Shown here in pieces: positions 19,593 through 30,910 of a DNA stretch of 64,000 nucleotides. Both the position numbers and the translations under genes were made by a program. The number at the start of each line of letters is the position of its first letter. Position 1 is the stretch's first letter. The notes under the pieces are model-generated. The model did not search any database, had not been told where the DNA came from, and saw nothing but the letters and a program-made list of their open reading frames with translations. The stretch covers positions 28,620,907 to 28,684,906 of the forward strand of contig CM065695.1 in assembly GCA_017654935.2 (NCBI GenBank), given 5' to 3'. Origin of the DNA: Phymorhynchus buccinoides (Eukaryota; Mollusca; Gastropoda; Neogastropoda; Raphitomidae).

Positions 19593-22176
19593 TAAATATT
19601 TTTGTAACTTAGAGAACAGAAATTTTGTTGATAAAGCTATTTCAGTTCTTGAAAAAAGTGATGGTTCTGTTATAACAGAGCAGAAGGGTATATTACAAGA
19701 AATTAAAGATTATTATGAACATTTATATAGTCAGAGGGAGGTTAGAGATATTGACTTGACTACAGAACTGCCTGGTGCGCCAGTGTTGACGGAGGAGGAT
19801 CGTGACAGTATTGAAGGCCTAATTACCTATGAAGAAGCACAATTTGCCTTGAAAGAGATGAAAAACTTTAAAAGTCCGGGTCCTGATGGGTTCACTGCTG
19901 AATTCCTTAAATTATTTTTTACTGATGTAGGCCAGTTTCTTGTGAGATCGATAAACGAAGGATTTCACAATGGGGAATTGTCGGTCACACAGAAACAGGG
20001 AACTATCATTTGTATTCCTAAAGAAGGGAAATCCAAAAGATTTATTAAAAATTGGCGTCCTATATCCCTCCTTAACGTAACTTACAAGATTACCTCTGCG
20101 TGCATAGCTATTCGTCTAAAAACAATCCTACCTATAATAATTAATGAATGTCAAAGAGGCTTTTTGAAAGGTCGGTTTATAGGTGAAAACATTAGACTTT
20201 TATACGATACTTTATTGTATACAGAAAAAGAACATGTTCCTGGTATGCTTTTTGCAGTTGATTTTGAGAAGGCCTTTGACAGTGTTTCGTGGTCGTTTTT
20301 GAACAAATGTCTACAGTTCTTTAAATTTGGGCCGGATATGATAAAGTGGGTGAGTGTTTTTTACTCTGATATAGTATCATGTGTTTCCATAAATGGTCAG
20401 TATTCTCCATGGTTTGCTATAAAAAGGGGTGTGAGACAGGGGGATCCGTCATCTCCTTATCTTTACCTGATTTGTGCGGAGATTTTGTCGCTTATGATCC
20501 GCAGGAATCCAAACATCAAAGGCATAAGAGTTCGAAATAAGGAAGTATTGTTGTCCCAGTTTGCGGATGACACATCTCTATGTTTAGATGGCAGCAAAAA
20601 TTCATTTACAAATGCTGTTTTTACTTTGTCTAGATTTGCTGAAATATCTGGCCTTAAGATTAACTTTGACAAAAGTCAAGTAATTTGGATTGGGAGTATG
20701 AAAAATTCGAGTGTAAGATTTATGAGAGATAAAAAATTTATTTGGGACCCTGGCACATTCAAAATTTTAGGCATTTTATTTTCAACTGATGTAAATTCCA
20801 TAACAAAAATTAATTTTGAAGATAAGCTAGAAAATATGAAAAGAATCTTAAATACTTGGAAAAAACGACAATTGACACCTTTTGGCCAAATAACTGTAAT
20901 CAAGACTTTGGTCATTTCCAAAATTGTACATTTGTTAATAAACTTGCCAGATCCATCCGAAGAATTTATTAATACCTTAGAAAAGGAGCTATTGTCATTT
21001 CTGTGGAACGACAAACAAAGTAAGATTAAGAAGAGCATAATCTTCAAACAATATAATGAAGGAGGACTTAGAATGGTAAATGTAAGAGCTTTCATATCTG
21101 CGATGAAGATTAATTGCTTAAAAAGACTCTTAGATGACTCTGAATGGAAAGATTTTACATTTAACATGTTCCCTCTTTTAACAAATTTATCCAATTTTGG
21201 AGTCCAATATGCTACTGTAGTGATTAATGAAACAGAAAATCCATTCTGGAAAGATGTAATTAAACACTATAGGAAACTGTATTTTAAATGTGTCCCAACA
21301 ACAGTCCATGATTTTATGGGAGAGTGTATTCATTACAATACACATATATTAAGAGATGGAAAATTTATATACTTGAAAGAATTATGCGACCATGATATTT
21401 TCTTTGACGAATTTGTAAATAGTTTTCCTGATATCAATATAAACTTTCTAACTTACCAAGGTATTTTGAATGCAATACGAGCCTACTGTCAGAAGCTAAG
21501 TATAACAATAATTCAGAGGTTTAAGCTAACAGGAAATAAAACTTGGTTTTACATCAAGAAAGGTAGCAAATTAATTCAGACAATCCTTAATGATAATGAA
21601 AGCTCACCAACTGCTGTTCCTAAATGGAACTATTTGTTTGAAAACTTGAATTGGAAGAAGATTTTTTCAATTCCTTATAAAATATCTGGTGACGTACAAC
21701 TCAGATGGTTCCAGCTAAGATTACTTCACAGACTACTCCCAACCCAACGATTCTTGTTCTTGCGTCGAATAGTCGACTCTTCTTTATGCAACTTTTGTGA
21801 ACAAACTGAACAGACCAATTGTCATATGCTATTTGATTGTGATGTCATACGTCAGTTTTGGTTAGGCTTGCAGCACTTTGTTGCACAGAAGTGTTTGCAT
21901 TGTCAAAACTTAAGATTAGAAAAAGAACTGGTCTTGTTTGGCACAAAACAAAATGTATACACAGACGCGGTTATAGATTTCATTATTTTATTTGCAAAAT
22001 TTTATCTATACAAATGTAAACTACAAAACGCTCTTCCAAGATTGCCTACATTCATTACCTTGCTTAAAGATAGATATAAGATTGATCGCTATATTGCTAC
22101 TATAAATGGATCGCTTACACAGTTCGAACAAAGATGGTCTTTATATTTACCTGTCATTGAGAATGACCATACATAG
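19588..22176 (+). pseudogene. LINE ORF2, reverse transcriptase part
   Basis: The frame is open from the A run to 22176; its first ATG is at 19756. Counted from that Met, motifs are KSPGPDGFTAEF (39-50), NWRPISLLN (99-107), AVDFEKAFD (167-175), GVRQGDPSSP (225-234) and QFADD (268-272), the catalytic box. A C-terminal CNFCEQTEQTNCHMLFDC (about 679-696) is the zinc-binding RVT region of L1/Tx1-clade elements. No further breaks were seen. It is A/T-rich in codon use, unlike the neighbouring SLC9A8 exons. Confidence 0.9.
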
Positions 22177-22491
22177 ATATGCATATTACCTTACATGATA
22201 TACACAAACGATATGGGTGAAGTAGAAACCAATTATGTACTATTTTCCTCTCTTTCTTTTTCTGTCTCTCTCTCATCTTTCTTATAATTGTATTTTGTTG
22301 TTGTTACTCGGTTTATTTATTATGCTTATTTACTTAGATATGTGTGTACAAGGTAGTACATATTTGATTATAAATGATTCATGATATATTTCATTTCTTC
22401 TTACTCTTGTATGTTTTATGTTTCTTTCATTTACATGTTATTATGTTTTCGAGAAAAAAAGAAGCAAAAAGTATTAAAGAAAAAAAAGAAA

Positions 22492-22690
22492 GAATGTACA
22501 ATGCAGTAACTGACAGGTTTCTGCATGGCTGTCTGTTACATGAGGGGCGTAGGACAATAAGAATGTACAATGCAGTAACTGACGGGTTTCTTCATGAACT
22601 GGCTGTTGCAGGAGGTGCGTGAGGGGCAGAGGCCAATAAGAATGTACAATGCAGTAACTGACAGGTTTCTTCATGAACTGGCTGTTGCAG
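22492..22690 (+). repeat. partial copies of the terminal-exon acceptor region
   Basis: GAATGTACAATGCAGTAACT starts at 22492, 22561 and 22640. The copy at 22561 includes TTGCAGGAGGTGCGTGAGGGG (acceptor plus 15 exon bases) and then returns to intron sequence (CAGAGGCCAATAAG). The copy at 22492 is degenerate, with TTACATGAGGGG in place of the acceptor. The last copy is the real terminal exon at 22691. The array begins left of the LINE at 17900-17929. Confidence 0.9.
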
Positions 22691-22855
22691 GAGGTGCGTG
22701 AGGGGCGCAGCAAGGTGGACAGCCTGACCATGAAGTGGTACAAGGAGGTGCGGGCCGCCCCCTCAGAGTCGGAGGAGGAGGACGAGAACACCAACACCAA
22801 CATTCTGCAGATGGAGGAAACCCAGCTGGTCACGCCCCCCTCCTCCCAGCAGTAG
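22691..22855 (+). CDS. SLC9A8: SLC9A8-like terminal coding exon
   Basis: Acceptor CTGGCTGTTGCAG; stop TAG at 22853-22855. It encodes EVREGRSKVDSLTMKWYKEV, then RAAPSESEEEDENTNTN and a polar end. Vertebrate NHE8 ends with QMKTLTNKWYEEVRQGPSGSEDDE, so the KWYKEVR.(A)PSESEEEDE stretch is the expected C-terminus, with a longer tail here. Two further copies of the acceptor region lie just upstream, one of them retaining the acceptor and the first 15 exon bases. The 3' UTR starts at 22856. An AATAAA at 24425 and an ATTAAA near 23018 are possible poly(A) signals, not proven. Confidence 0.92.
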   Translation, partial: EVREGRSKVDSLTMKWYKEVRAAPSESEEEDENTNTNILQMEETQLVTPPSSQQ

Positions 22856-24470
22856 TGAGACATTCCAGGACACCCCATTTCTCCCCCCACCCCCACCCAA
22901 CCCCACCCCACCCCAGGACATCCATCCCCCACCCTTCCCTATTTTCCTATCTCATTTCCCTGAACAAGTCAGTTCCTAACATTCTTTCCATCGTTAATGT
23001 TCCAAGGCCCAGGTACTATTAAAACTGAAAATGTCCAATAGACAATTTTCGGGAAAAAAACCTATGGGAGAGCACTTCGTGAAAATTAGAATACTCGGTC
23101 ATATACCATAGCAACAATGCAACAATGGGGTCGAAGCTTGAAACCGCAGGATGTAAGTCAGCGACTTGTAAACATTTTTTTAAGATAAATTAGGGGTGGC
23201 CAGTGGCCATAAACTGATAAAACTGGCAAAATGTGACATAAAAATATAAATGACATAAATTTTTAGAATGACGCACAGTGTTCTAAGTGCTGTATGCCTG
23301 CTCAAACACACAAGTAGCTGATGGTAGAGTGACTTCCCCTGTTTGACCGATTGAATTCGGCAAGATCACTCCCACACACCATGAGATTACTCCCCTTAAT
23401 TATTTCCGAACAACTCCTATTGTGTTCTACCGTCAGGACAAATTCCTGTTGAATTCTGTCACTGGCAGCCCTTGTGCTATCGATTTGTACTAAGAGGCAG
23501 AGCGTTTTGGCCTGTTGGTTTTCTTGTTTCGGGACAGTTTGTCCGATCCCTTCTCCATCCTTGGTGCATCACTGCCCCGTCCATTTTGGGGGTGGAGTGG
23601 AGGGTGGGATGTTAGATCCACTTAGCTCATAATTCAGAAGATTGCGGTTCAGGGATCGGAAGCCCACTCAGCTGTAAATGGATACCTGACTTTCAGTTTG
23701 AAGAGAAAAGCTGTGGAATGAGAAGGGTGGTTCCATTTCCCAATACCAATCCTTGTGTATGTTACGCTAAATTTGTGAAATTGCCTGTTTCATGAAATGG
23801 GCAGGAAACAAGCAACAGAATTGCATTTTTTTCATGAAACAAGCAAACCCATTGCCTGTTTCATGAAACAAGCAAAGAATGGCTTGCGCATTTCATGAAA
23901 CAGGCAAAATATTTTATGAGGTTATAAAGGTTAGAAGGCTATGCCACTCTTGGATAGATGTTGATTTGTTTGTATGTCGTCCTCTCCACCATTGTTGATG
24001 TGTACTGTGTGGGTGAAGGGTCATAAAGGCGAACTTGGCACATTCTTTTCTGAGAATGATGCTTTGTTTGTCTCCCTTTGGCTCTGGTCCATGCATTGCT
24101 AGATGATTGGTATCGTAATCAATTTTGGTGGAGGGGAGTTAATTAGAAAGAGAGGTTTTCCCCCTTTCTTCGATTTAGTTATGTCCTCTCTTGGCCTCAC
24201 TATTTCATTCTACTTTATGAATGTTTATTTCACTATTCCTATGGCTACAAAAACGGCTTTCAGACCTTTAACCTTTTAAATGATGATATGATGACGGCGG
24301 GTGGGGGGGGCTGTTGTGGAATGTGTGTCATCACTGTGGACTTGACTTGGTGACGGTCCTGAGGTGACCGTGGCTGTTTTGACAGGACTATAAATGACCA
24401 ACTAACTAACGATCATCACTGCGGAATAAAGGCGTGTGTGATACTGTGGACGGGTGAAGGGGATAAAGGA
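22856..24470 (+). other. SLC9A8: probable SLC9A8 3' UTR and downstream sequence
   Basis: Starts after the TAG with a C-rich stretch. No open frame is credible. AATAAA occurs at 24425. A cluster of short repeats of TTTCATGAAACAGGCAA-type, in both orientations, lies at 23778-23908. The true end of the transcript cannot be fixed from sequence alone. Confidence 0.45.
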
Positions 24471-24476
24471 AAGTGA

Positions 24477-24905
24477 ATCATTCGCTCAGCGCCCCTCTGT
24501 GGGGATACCATGGGTCTTTTGTATAAATAGTCCCCCCACCTTCTGGAAGTTCTGTGCTTGTAGCTTCATCTAATCTGTCACTCTCTTCGACTATGCCTTT
24601 TCCCTTTGCTTACTGCCAACTACTATCTTTCTGCCTTACCAGTCCATTCTCCTGCCTTTTTTCATGAAACACTTTTAAAAAAGATTTCCTCCAGCCAAAG
24701 TCGGACTTGCTGGGCCTAACTATTTCTTAGTTTAGGCGCATAACGGCAGCATGACGAGGGGAAGTTTCAGGCACAGAACTTCCAGCAGGTGGGGGAACTA
24801 TTTTTATGAAAGACCCCCAGGTATCCCCACGGGGAGAGACTCGTGTCGGGGTCGGGGTCATCCAGCTCCCCATTTGGAGGCATGAGGCATCCACCCACTG
24901 CCCCA
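24477..24905. mobile_element. two SINE-like copies in opposite orientation
   Basis: 24477-24770 is a minus-strand copy with head type 1 (CAGCCAAAGTCGGACTTGC, TTAGGCGCATAACGGCAGC) and body. 24770-24905 is a plus-strand tail (CAGAACTTCCAGCAGGTGGG, GGTATCCCCACGGGGAGAGA) extended with CATCCACCCACTGCCCC, the same extension found in the 170-bp array at 16005-16645. Confidence 0.7.
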
Positions 24906-24909
24906 AATC

Positions 24910-26853
24910 CAGTTTCAACCCGCCATAGGACAACTCATCAGAGAGGACGCTGCACTGTTGCCTAGCTACTTAGATGAAGCTCAGAGGATACGGCATATTC
25001 TTACTGATCACAAAGATACCAAGTGATCAGAGGTGAAATGTGAGCGCACTTTCCCTAAAAATGGTTGGCTCTGTGTCAGTCTGCACTTACCAGTGATCAC
25101 GCTAAGAATTTCAAACAATAACCAGTCCCATCATCAACTACCCCAAAAAAACCAAATGTCTCAGAACCTGTCCCAGTGAAACAAAAACCTGTGAAAAACG
25201 CTTGAAGGGGAAAGTGTAGCCTCTGGTGATTCCATGTACCAGTCTTAGCAAAAAGATGTCATATATCAGTCCCAGGCATTAACAGGTCTTCTTTTTTCTT
25301 CAATGTTCTGGTTTTTTAATCAGTATTTTTCTGATAATCACTAGTTAAGGTGACCACTGAATCACTGACTTACAGATCTAAGGTAAACAGATAAAACTGG
25401 AAGTATTGTCCTCAAACCATCATGATGTGATATGCTATTGTTTCAGATCAATGTTCAGGTCATATGCCTTTGATCCGGTCGTGTTGATCCAAAGCTTGGT
25501 TGCACACAATTTCACAGTATCTTCACTGTACACGTTTGCATCATGGCATGAAAACTGAGCTCACTGGTAGAATAGGAAAGGAGGAACTAAAGAAATACGG
25601 TTTGGCTTTTAACTTGATTTTTATAGGAGTGAGAAAGCTGAAGATATTGTTTTTTAGTTCCATCTGGGTGAAAGACTATGCATGCATGCTTTTGGCATCA
25701 ATCAGGTTCAACCACTGCATACCAGGAATGTTTAACAACATCTAAGATTCACATGGATGAAATTCCTCTTCAGATTTCCAGTATTCTCATTCGAACCCTC
25801 GGTACATTGAATCCCACATAATGGCAGCTAGCTGTCCGGGCAAAAGAAAACATTATAACACTGCATTGGTTTAGACTCAATACTTACTGACTCCCTAGCA
25901 GAAATCACTGGTGAATAAAACAATAATTACGAAAATAGAATCCTCAGAGGTGATACAGTATGCTCCATAGTCGTGTATCATTGTGTCTTGCGTCGTAGAT
26001 ATTAAAATGTCAGCTTTCATTCCGATTTTTAGGTTTTATTTCTGAATCTTATTCATTGATTTGGAAATTCATTATTCGTTGATTTGAAAAGGTGTGGTGG
26101 TCATTTTTCGTTTTACATATAATGAACAATATTTGAAAGTATCCAAGGATGATGACTTTGTATGTAACGTTATTTCACATGCAAGAAAGTACTTATTTTG
26201 GTTTTTTCCCCCTTTTAACTAATCTGTCTACAGTATATTCATTTGTTAAATCTATTCTATTCCTCATCGACTCAGTCCTGAATTTTCATTGCACAAGGTT
26301 TACAATAATAATTACCTAAAGAGACGGCCTAACTTTAATATTGATCACAAGATAGTTTTGTTAATGTTGCTTCCATTTCTTGCCAGTGTAAGTGGTGGGT
26401 AACTGTGGTCTTCGTCTGTGCTGCGAACAACAGAAATGGGTGCTTTTGCTTCGTTACCTTTTGTTTTGAATAAAACCCCAATGATTGACAGTCTTGATGA
26501 GCACAACAACAACAACAACAACATACAGCATTTATACGGCGCTGAATCTTGATAGAAATCAAATCACAGCGCACACACACGTTAGCATTCATAACGCATT
26601 CAAACAAAAAACGCAATACAAAGCGAACACACACGGATGACATAAATGGAATACAGCGCAGAAACAGACCTAATGGCAAGAGAGAGAAGAGAAAGAGAGC
26701 AGAGCTTTAATGACGGGGGAACAGGTGGGTTTTGAGGTTAGCTTTGAAAGTAGAGAGGGTCGGTCGCTGACGGAGGGACTAGTACCATTATCATGTTATC
26801 ACTTGCTGCCATTAGAAACAAAGCAAAAAAGCAAAAACAAACAGAACCCCCCC

Positions 26854-26884
<31 letters not shown>

Positions 26885-27880
26885 AGCACACAAGAACAGA
26901 ACGAACAACATGATCACACTTTTTAATGGAACTAAGTACTATTATGGCACTTGCTCTCGATTAGAGACCAGACTGTACAGGGTTCATATCATCCATGCTG
27001 TTGTAAAAAGTACACTTGTAATCAACTGATTGAGAGCTTCCTGCTATTGTGTAAGCGGTCTATCATATTAACAAGCCAGCCAGTCAGTCCGGAAATCATT
27101 ATCTGTCAAGCTTTTTTTGTTTGTTTTAGATTTTCAAGCAGGATTCATATTGTTAATGTTCTTTATGAACACGGGAAATTATTTTTAGTTATTTGAAGCT
27201 GACGTATTGGCAGTATAATATGGTGCATAATGTTATTTAAACAGGTTTATTCTGAGTCAATTGAAATGCATAAACTAGTATACAATTCTTGAATGGATAT
27301 GTGCATGAATTATTTTACGACTGTAGCTGTGGATGCAGTGATGATAGTTTGTTTTAACATCTGGTTTGCTGAAACATGAAAACAAAAAAAGTGATAAATA
27401 ACGTACATGTTTTCACATTTTGTGCGGGCATTAACATGCAACTTTGTTAACCTACAGCTTTGTTTCAAAGCAAAGCTCCACAATCATTCAGCTTTAAAAT
27501 CAGTCTTTTATTTCAAAATCAAAAACAAAGCCAAGGTCATAACAGATGTGATGGGGCTGATTTATTTTTAATTCTTAATGCACAATATTTTATGCATCAG
27601 GAAAAGATTGGTGTTGGGTACTTCACTTTAACATGAATGAATGTGTTATTGCGAATTGTATATTATCGTCAAGATCATAATCATGTCAGAAATATGTAAA
27701 TATAGTTTTTGGTTTGTTTGGTGTTCTTATGTATATGTTAACTTGCTTTTGTCACTGATTTGTTTGTATTTGTGAGGTCTCTGTTCATTCCCTTGTCTTC
27801 ATGATATGTAATCTTACTCTATTTTTTTTCTTTTCTTCTTCATGCAAGTTGCAGATTGTATTAGGTATTAGGTTAGGTAT
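24910..27880. other. intergenic, little recognised
   Basis: Apart from the inverted SINE-like repeat at 26500-26745, C and A tracts at 26849-26885, and A/T-rich unique sequence, I see no gene, RNA or element here. The short frames have no recognisable content. Confidence 0.5.
26500..26745 (-). mobile_element. SINE-like repeat, inverse copy of 15100-15335
   Basis: Begins with (CAA)n, then TACGGCGCTGAATCTTGATA, ATTCATAACGCATTCAAAC and GCGCAGAAACAGACC, the reverse complement of 15100-15283. It extends into AGGTGGGTTTTGAGGTTAGC. No tRNA head was recognised. Confidence 0.75.
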
Positions 27881-27887
27881 TAGGTAA

Positions 27888-28105
27888 CTTTATAGTCACA
27901 GAGGCATCTCTGTGAAATTTGGGTTGCTCCCACCTGGAGAGCGCGTCGCAGCCAGAGGCGCGCCACCCTTTTTATTCTTTTTTTTTTGCATGCAATTTTT
28001 TGTGTCATTGATGAGGAAGGAAAGGGGGGGGGGGGTAAATGTTAACCAAATGACAACTTTTTCGTTGCCACTGGGTTTAACGTGTGCTAAGTGCATGGGC
28101 ACACG

Positions 28106-28136
<31 letters not shown>

Positions 28137-28262
28137 TCCACATTCAGACCGTAAGACCTAGTGCAAAGTGAGAGGAAAAATCCCCTGTACCCAGGTTCGA
28201 ACTCGGGTTTAGTTGACACGAAGCGAACGCGTTACCACTGTGCCACTCTACAGTATGCGAAA
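27888..28262 (-). mobile_element. tRNA-derived SINE, full copy
   Basis: Read on the minus strand the right end has a tRNA-like head: A box TGGCACAGTGG and B box GAGTTCGAACC at about 28255-28190. The body contains CCCGTGTGCCCATGCACTTA and a tail with TGCATGCAAAAAAAA. The body alone recurs at 280-585 and the head alone at 62165-62262. The head lacks a proper acceptor stem, so it is not a working tRNA. Confidence 0.8.
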
Positions 28263-28546
28263 CTGTTTATGTGCAATTTTTGTTTCTCTGTCTATTTTCT
28301 ATCTATTTTTCATAGCTTGAGCATATAATACTTTTAAGGCCTTTTATCTGTCACTTGTTGCACCAGCATTGAATAATTTCCCCATTGCTTTATGCTTTCT
28401 ATAATCAATTTGTTCTAGGTATGTTATTTTTGTTCATTGTGAAATGCCTTAATATGTTTCAAATTATTACTACATGTATAGTTTACGGATTCTCTTTGTT
28501 GCATTTTTTCGTGTGATTCCCACGCTTGATTTTATGCAAAAAATGG

Positions 28547-28730
28547 TGTTTTACGTCCTCTCGGTCATAGACACATATGGGACATTTGTAAATACAAAGA
28601 TGGTGGGAACAATACTGGCTGCAATGCCCGGAGGCAGTGCAACACCAGTAAAGTCCCGAGTTTTTAACAATATAGATATGTGCAGGGTAACCACGCCTCG
28701 GATAAACCTCATCGGCTATGGTACCGCCAC
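28547..28730 (+). repeat. 184-bp interspersed repeat D, copy 1
   Basis: Runs from TGTTTTACGTCCTCTCGGTC to TGGTACCGCCAC. The same unit is at 33223-33412 and 38123-38308. All three keep a shared open frame (VLSVIDTYGTFVNTKMVGTI then LAAMPGGSATPVKSRVFNN), probably only because the copies are young. No flanking duplications are obvious. Confidence 0.8.
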
Positions 28731-28989
28731 AAGTGATAGACTATGCTGCACTGTTTTTCTATAAAAAAATTCCCAGCGCTTGATTGTGATAATGAATGTA
28801 AATGCATAACTGTTGTAAATGATACCTTGATCTCGGATGTTTGAATCACAAATATTATTTTTGAAAATGCTGCAGAGGCAATTTTAATTTATTGAGAGTG
28901 GAAAGAAACTCCCAAATAATGATGGGTTTTTTTCTTCTGTTTTGTGTGTTCAAACATATTTTAATTTTGAAAATGTATTGTTGGTTTAA

Positions 28990-29239
28990 TTAACCCTTTC
29001 ACCGCCAAAGTCGCATATTAGCACCTCAGTGATTTAACACCTATGTCACTAAAAGGCATCAAATTGGGGTCTAGTATCCAAAGACCCGATTGTCTTAGTT
29101 TTGGGAAGTAAGGATAGACCTTATTTTATATATGTCACAGAAGAATCCCCAATACTGCAGATGGAGTTTGTTCTCTACCTGGGCAGGTAAATTTAGTGGC
29201 AATTTTTGGCTGAAATATGGCTGGCTGTGAAAGGGTTAA
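28990..29239. mobile_element. piggyBac-like MITE
   Basis: TTAA at both ends (28990-28993, 29236-29239), termini CCCTTTCACCGCC and GGCTGTGAAAGGG. The interior matches 17111-17358 over most of its length. Confidence 0.87.
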
Positions 29240-29319
29240 GATTGATTTGTTTGTTTGGAGACGTGAGTACTTTTTAGATTTTGTGGTTGGTTGACTCGAA
29301 TAATGAAATTTCAAATTGT

Positions 29320-29360
<41 letters not shown>

Positions 29361-29774
29361 TGTGTTTATGCTTAAGAAAAATGCAACAGATTGTAATTGA
29401 AGTTTTTGGCAAACAAGCAGAAATGCAATACATAACAGATATAGTAAATTCTTATCCCTATTGTGGGTTTTTTGCAGAATGGGTGTTTTTATGTACATTC
29501 AATGCATTAATGTATTCTGTAATTCAAAAGTGTATGTTGCTCCCATTTTAAAAAAGAAATAAAGAGAAAGAAAAAATAATAACAGCATTTTTTGTTAAAG
29601 TTATCTTGAACCTTGGGAGTTAGCGGAAGACAAATGTTTGTCCGTCCAAGCATCTCAAACATGCTCTGTATTCTGGACACGATTACTTTGAACCTGTCCT
29701 GTCTCTGCCTTTTTATTTATTTATTTTTTTCTCTTTTCTGGTGTCCTGATGCAAGACTTTACAGTTGAACCTCA

Positions 29775-30107
29775 GGGGCGAGTTTCTCTAGATAACGGTC
29801 GCCGCGCGAATAATGCTCACGGCAAACGGGGCCGAAGAAACACTTTAAAAAGTGTTTGCGGAAGAATATTTCAAGCTCTTGTCTGATTGGTCCATTTTTT
29901 AATTTTTTTTTAAGCAAACTGTAATGGACCAATCAACAACAAGAACCGTATTCACCCCCTACTAGTTCCGGATAGTTCGCCGCTTGTCACCTTTCGACTG
30001 AAAGCAAAACGCCATGCGAACTATCGGCAAACGAAGGGTGTTTCTTAGACCGTTTTTGCCGATTTGAGCGAACGTGACGAAACGTTAGCCCTTGTGAAAC
30101 TCGCCCC
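29775..30107. mobile_element. MITE with GGGGCGAGTTTC termini
   Basis: Perfect 12-bp inverted termini GGGGCGAGTTTC and GAAACTCGCCCC bound 333 bp, with further subterminal inverted matches (ATTGGTCCATT / AATGGACCAAT near the centre). No clear target duplication and no frame. Confidence 0.65.
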
Positions 30108-30838
30108 AGTACTTCGACCACCCAAATGAGTGGAACAAAACTGTCCGTAATTGTGAGGTGGCCGTTATACTGAGATTCTTTTATAAGTAGAGAAGTGGTT
30201 GAATAAAACTATCATATTTTTCAGACTAGTATGGCTGGTACCCACGTGTCGTCATATCCGGCCACAAGGAGCGCCATATTATGGGAGACCGCCATCTTAG
30301 TCAGTAACTTTTTTTGAAAAATGCCAGATCGATGCTGCGTATTTGGCTGTTCCAATTCGAAACTTATCTAAACTGTATTTATAACATATCTGGATGTTTT
30401 CTTTACACATTTAGATAACATTTTCACTTTCTTTACACACAAATAAGGACTAAGATGGCGACACTTCCGTTGGAAGGGTCGAGATGCGCACGCAGGTGGG
30501 GGGGAGCCATATATTAAGGCGAACCCCCCAAATTTTAAACAAAATTCAGATTTTGTTATTATATTTTCTTACTATTTTATTAGTCATATTATAAAGTGCT
30601 GTGGTCTAAGTTTGGGAGAGAAGGTCATGCTATTTATTTGTTTGAGTTGGGTTTTTTATACAGACGAGAAAACAATAAATGGGTCATGAAAAAAATAAGG
30701 AAATTGAAAGGTTCATGTAGAAATCGCATGGACACGATCTGAGCTGTTTAGGTGGAGTTATGGTTCTTAGTCCTTGACAGCAGGTGGCGTTTCATTAGAA
30801 AGCAGTTTCTTAACAACGCCAAACTCACTCTCTTTCGC

Positions 30839-30847
<9 letters not shown>

Positions 30848-30906
<59 letters not shown>
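30848..30906. repeat. (TC)n microsatellite, about 59 bp
   Basis: Pure TC dinucleotide run between unique sequences; overlapping frames (poly Ser-Leu or Arg-Glu) are artefacts. Confidence 0.95.

Positions 30907-30910
<4 letters not shown>

Larger units (their letters stand above)
17930..22490 (+). mobile_element. L1/Tx1-like LINE with 13-bp target-site duplication
   Basis: A 4.56-kb non-LTR retrotransposon in the last SLC9A8 intron. AGAATGTACAATG stands at 17917-17929 and again at 22491-22503, giving exact ends. The 3' end is A-rich (AAAGAAAAAAAAGAA). It carries a small three-helix ORF, an APE-type endonuclease, a reverse transcriptase and a C-terminal CCHC-like zinc-binding region as in L1/Tx1 elements. 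ORF2 is broken once by a 1-base change in an A run. The right duplication lies inside the repeat array of the terminal SLC9A8 exon, so the element landed in an existing array copy. Confidence 0.9.
810..22855 (+). other. SLC9A8: SLC9A8-like gene, 3' half (eight coding exons)
   Basis: Gene-level span. Eight exons join in phase across GT-AG introns into about 316 residues that follow the C-terminal half of the NHE8 sodium/proton exchanger, from the mid-membrane domain to the stop codon. NHE8 is a membrane antiporter of the CPA1 family that exchanges Na+ for H+ in Golgi/endosomal and apical membranes. Diagnostic stretches include SYLPYALAEGI, GIMAILFCGIVMSHY, NIFPLSFLLNFF, FSGLRGA, LGGSTMPL and SEHLSELTEEEYE. 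The amino-terminal membrane helices are encoded left of the window. Introns range from about 0.8 to 5.9 kb and are full of mobile elements. Five of the eight acceptors are preceded by partial tandem or displaced copies of themselves. Confidence 0.93.
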
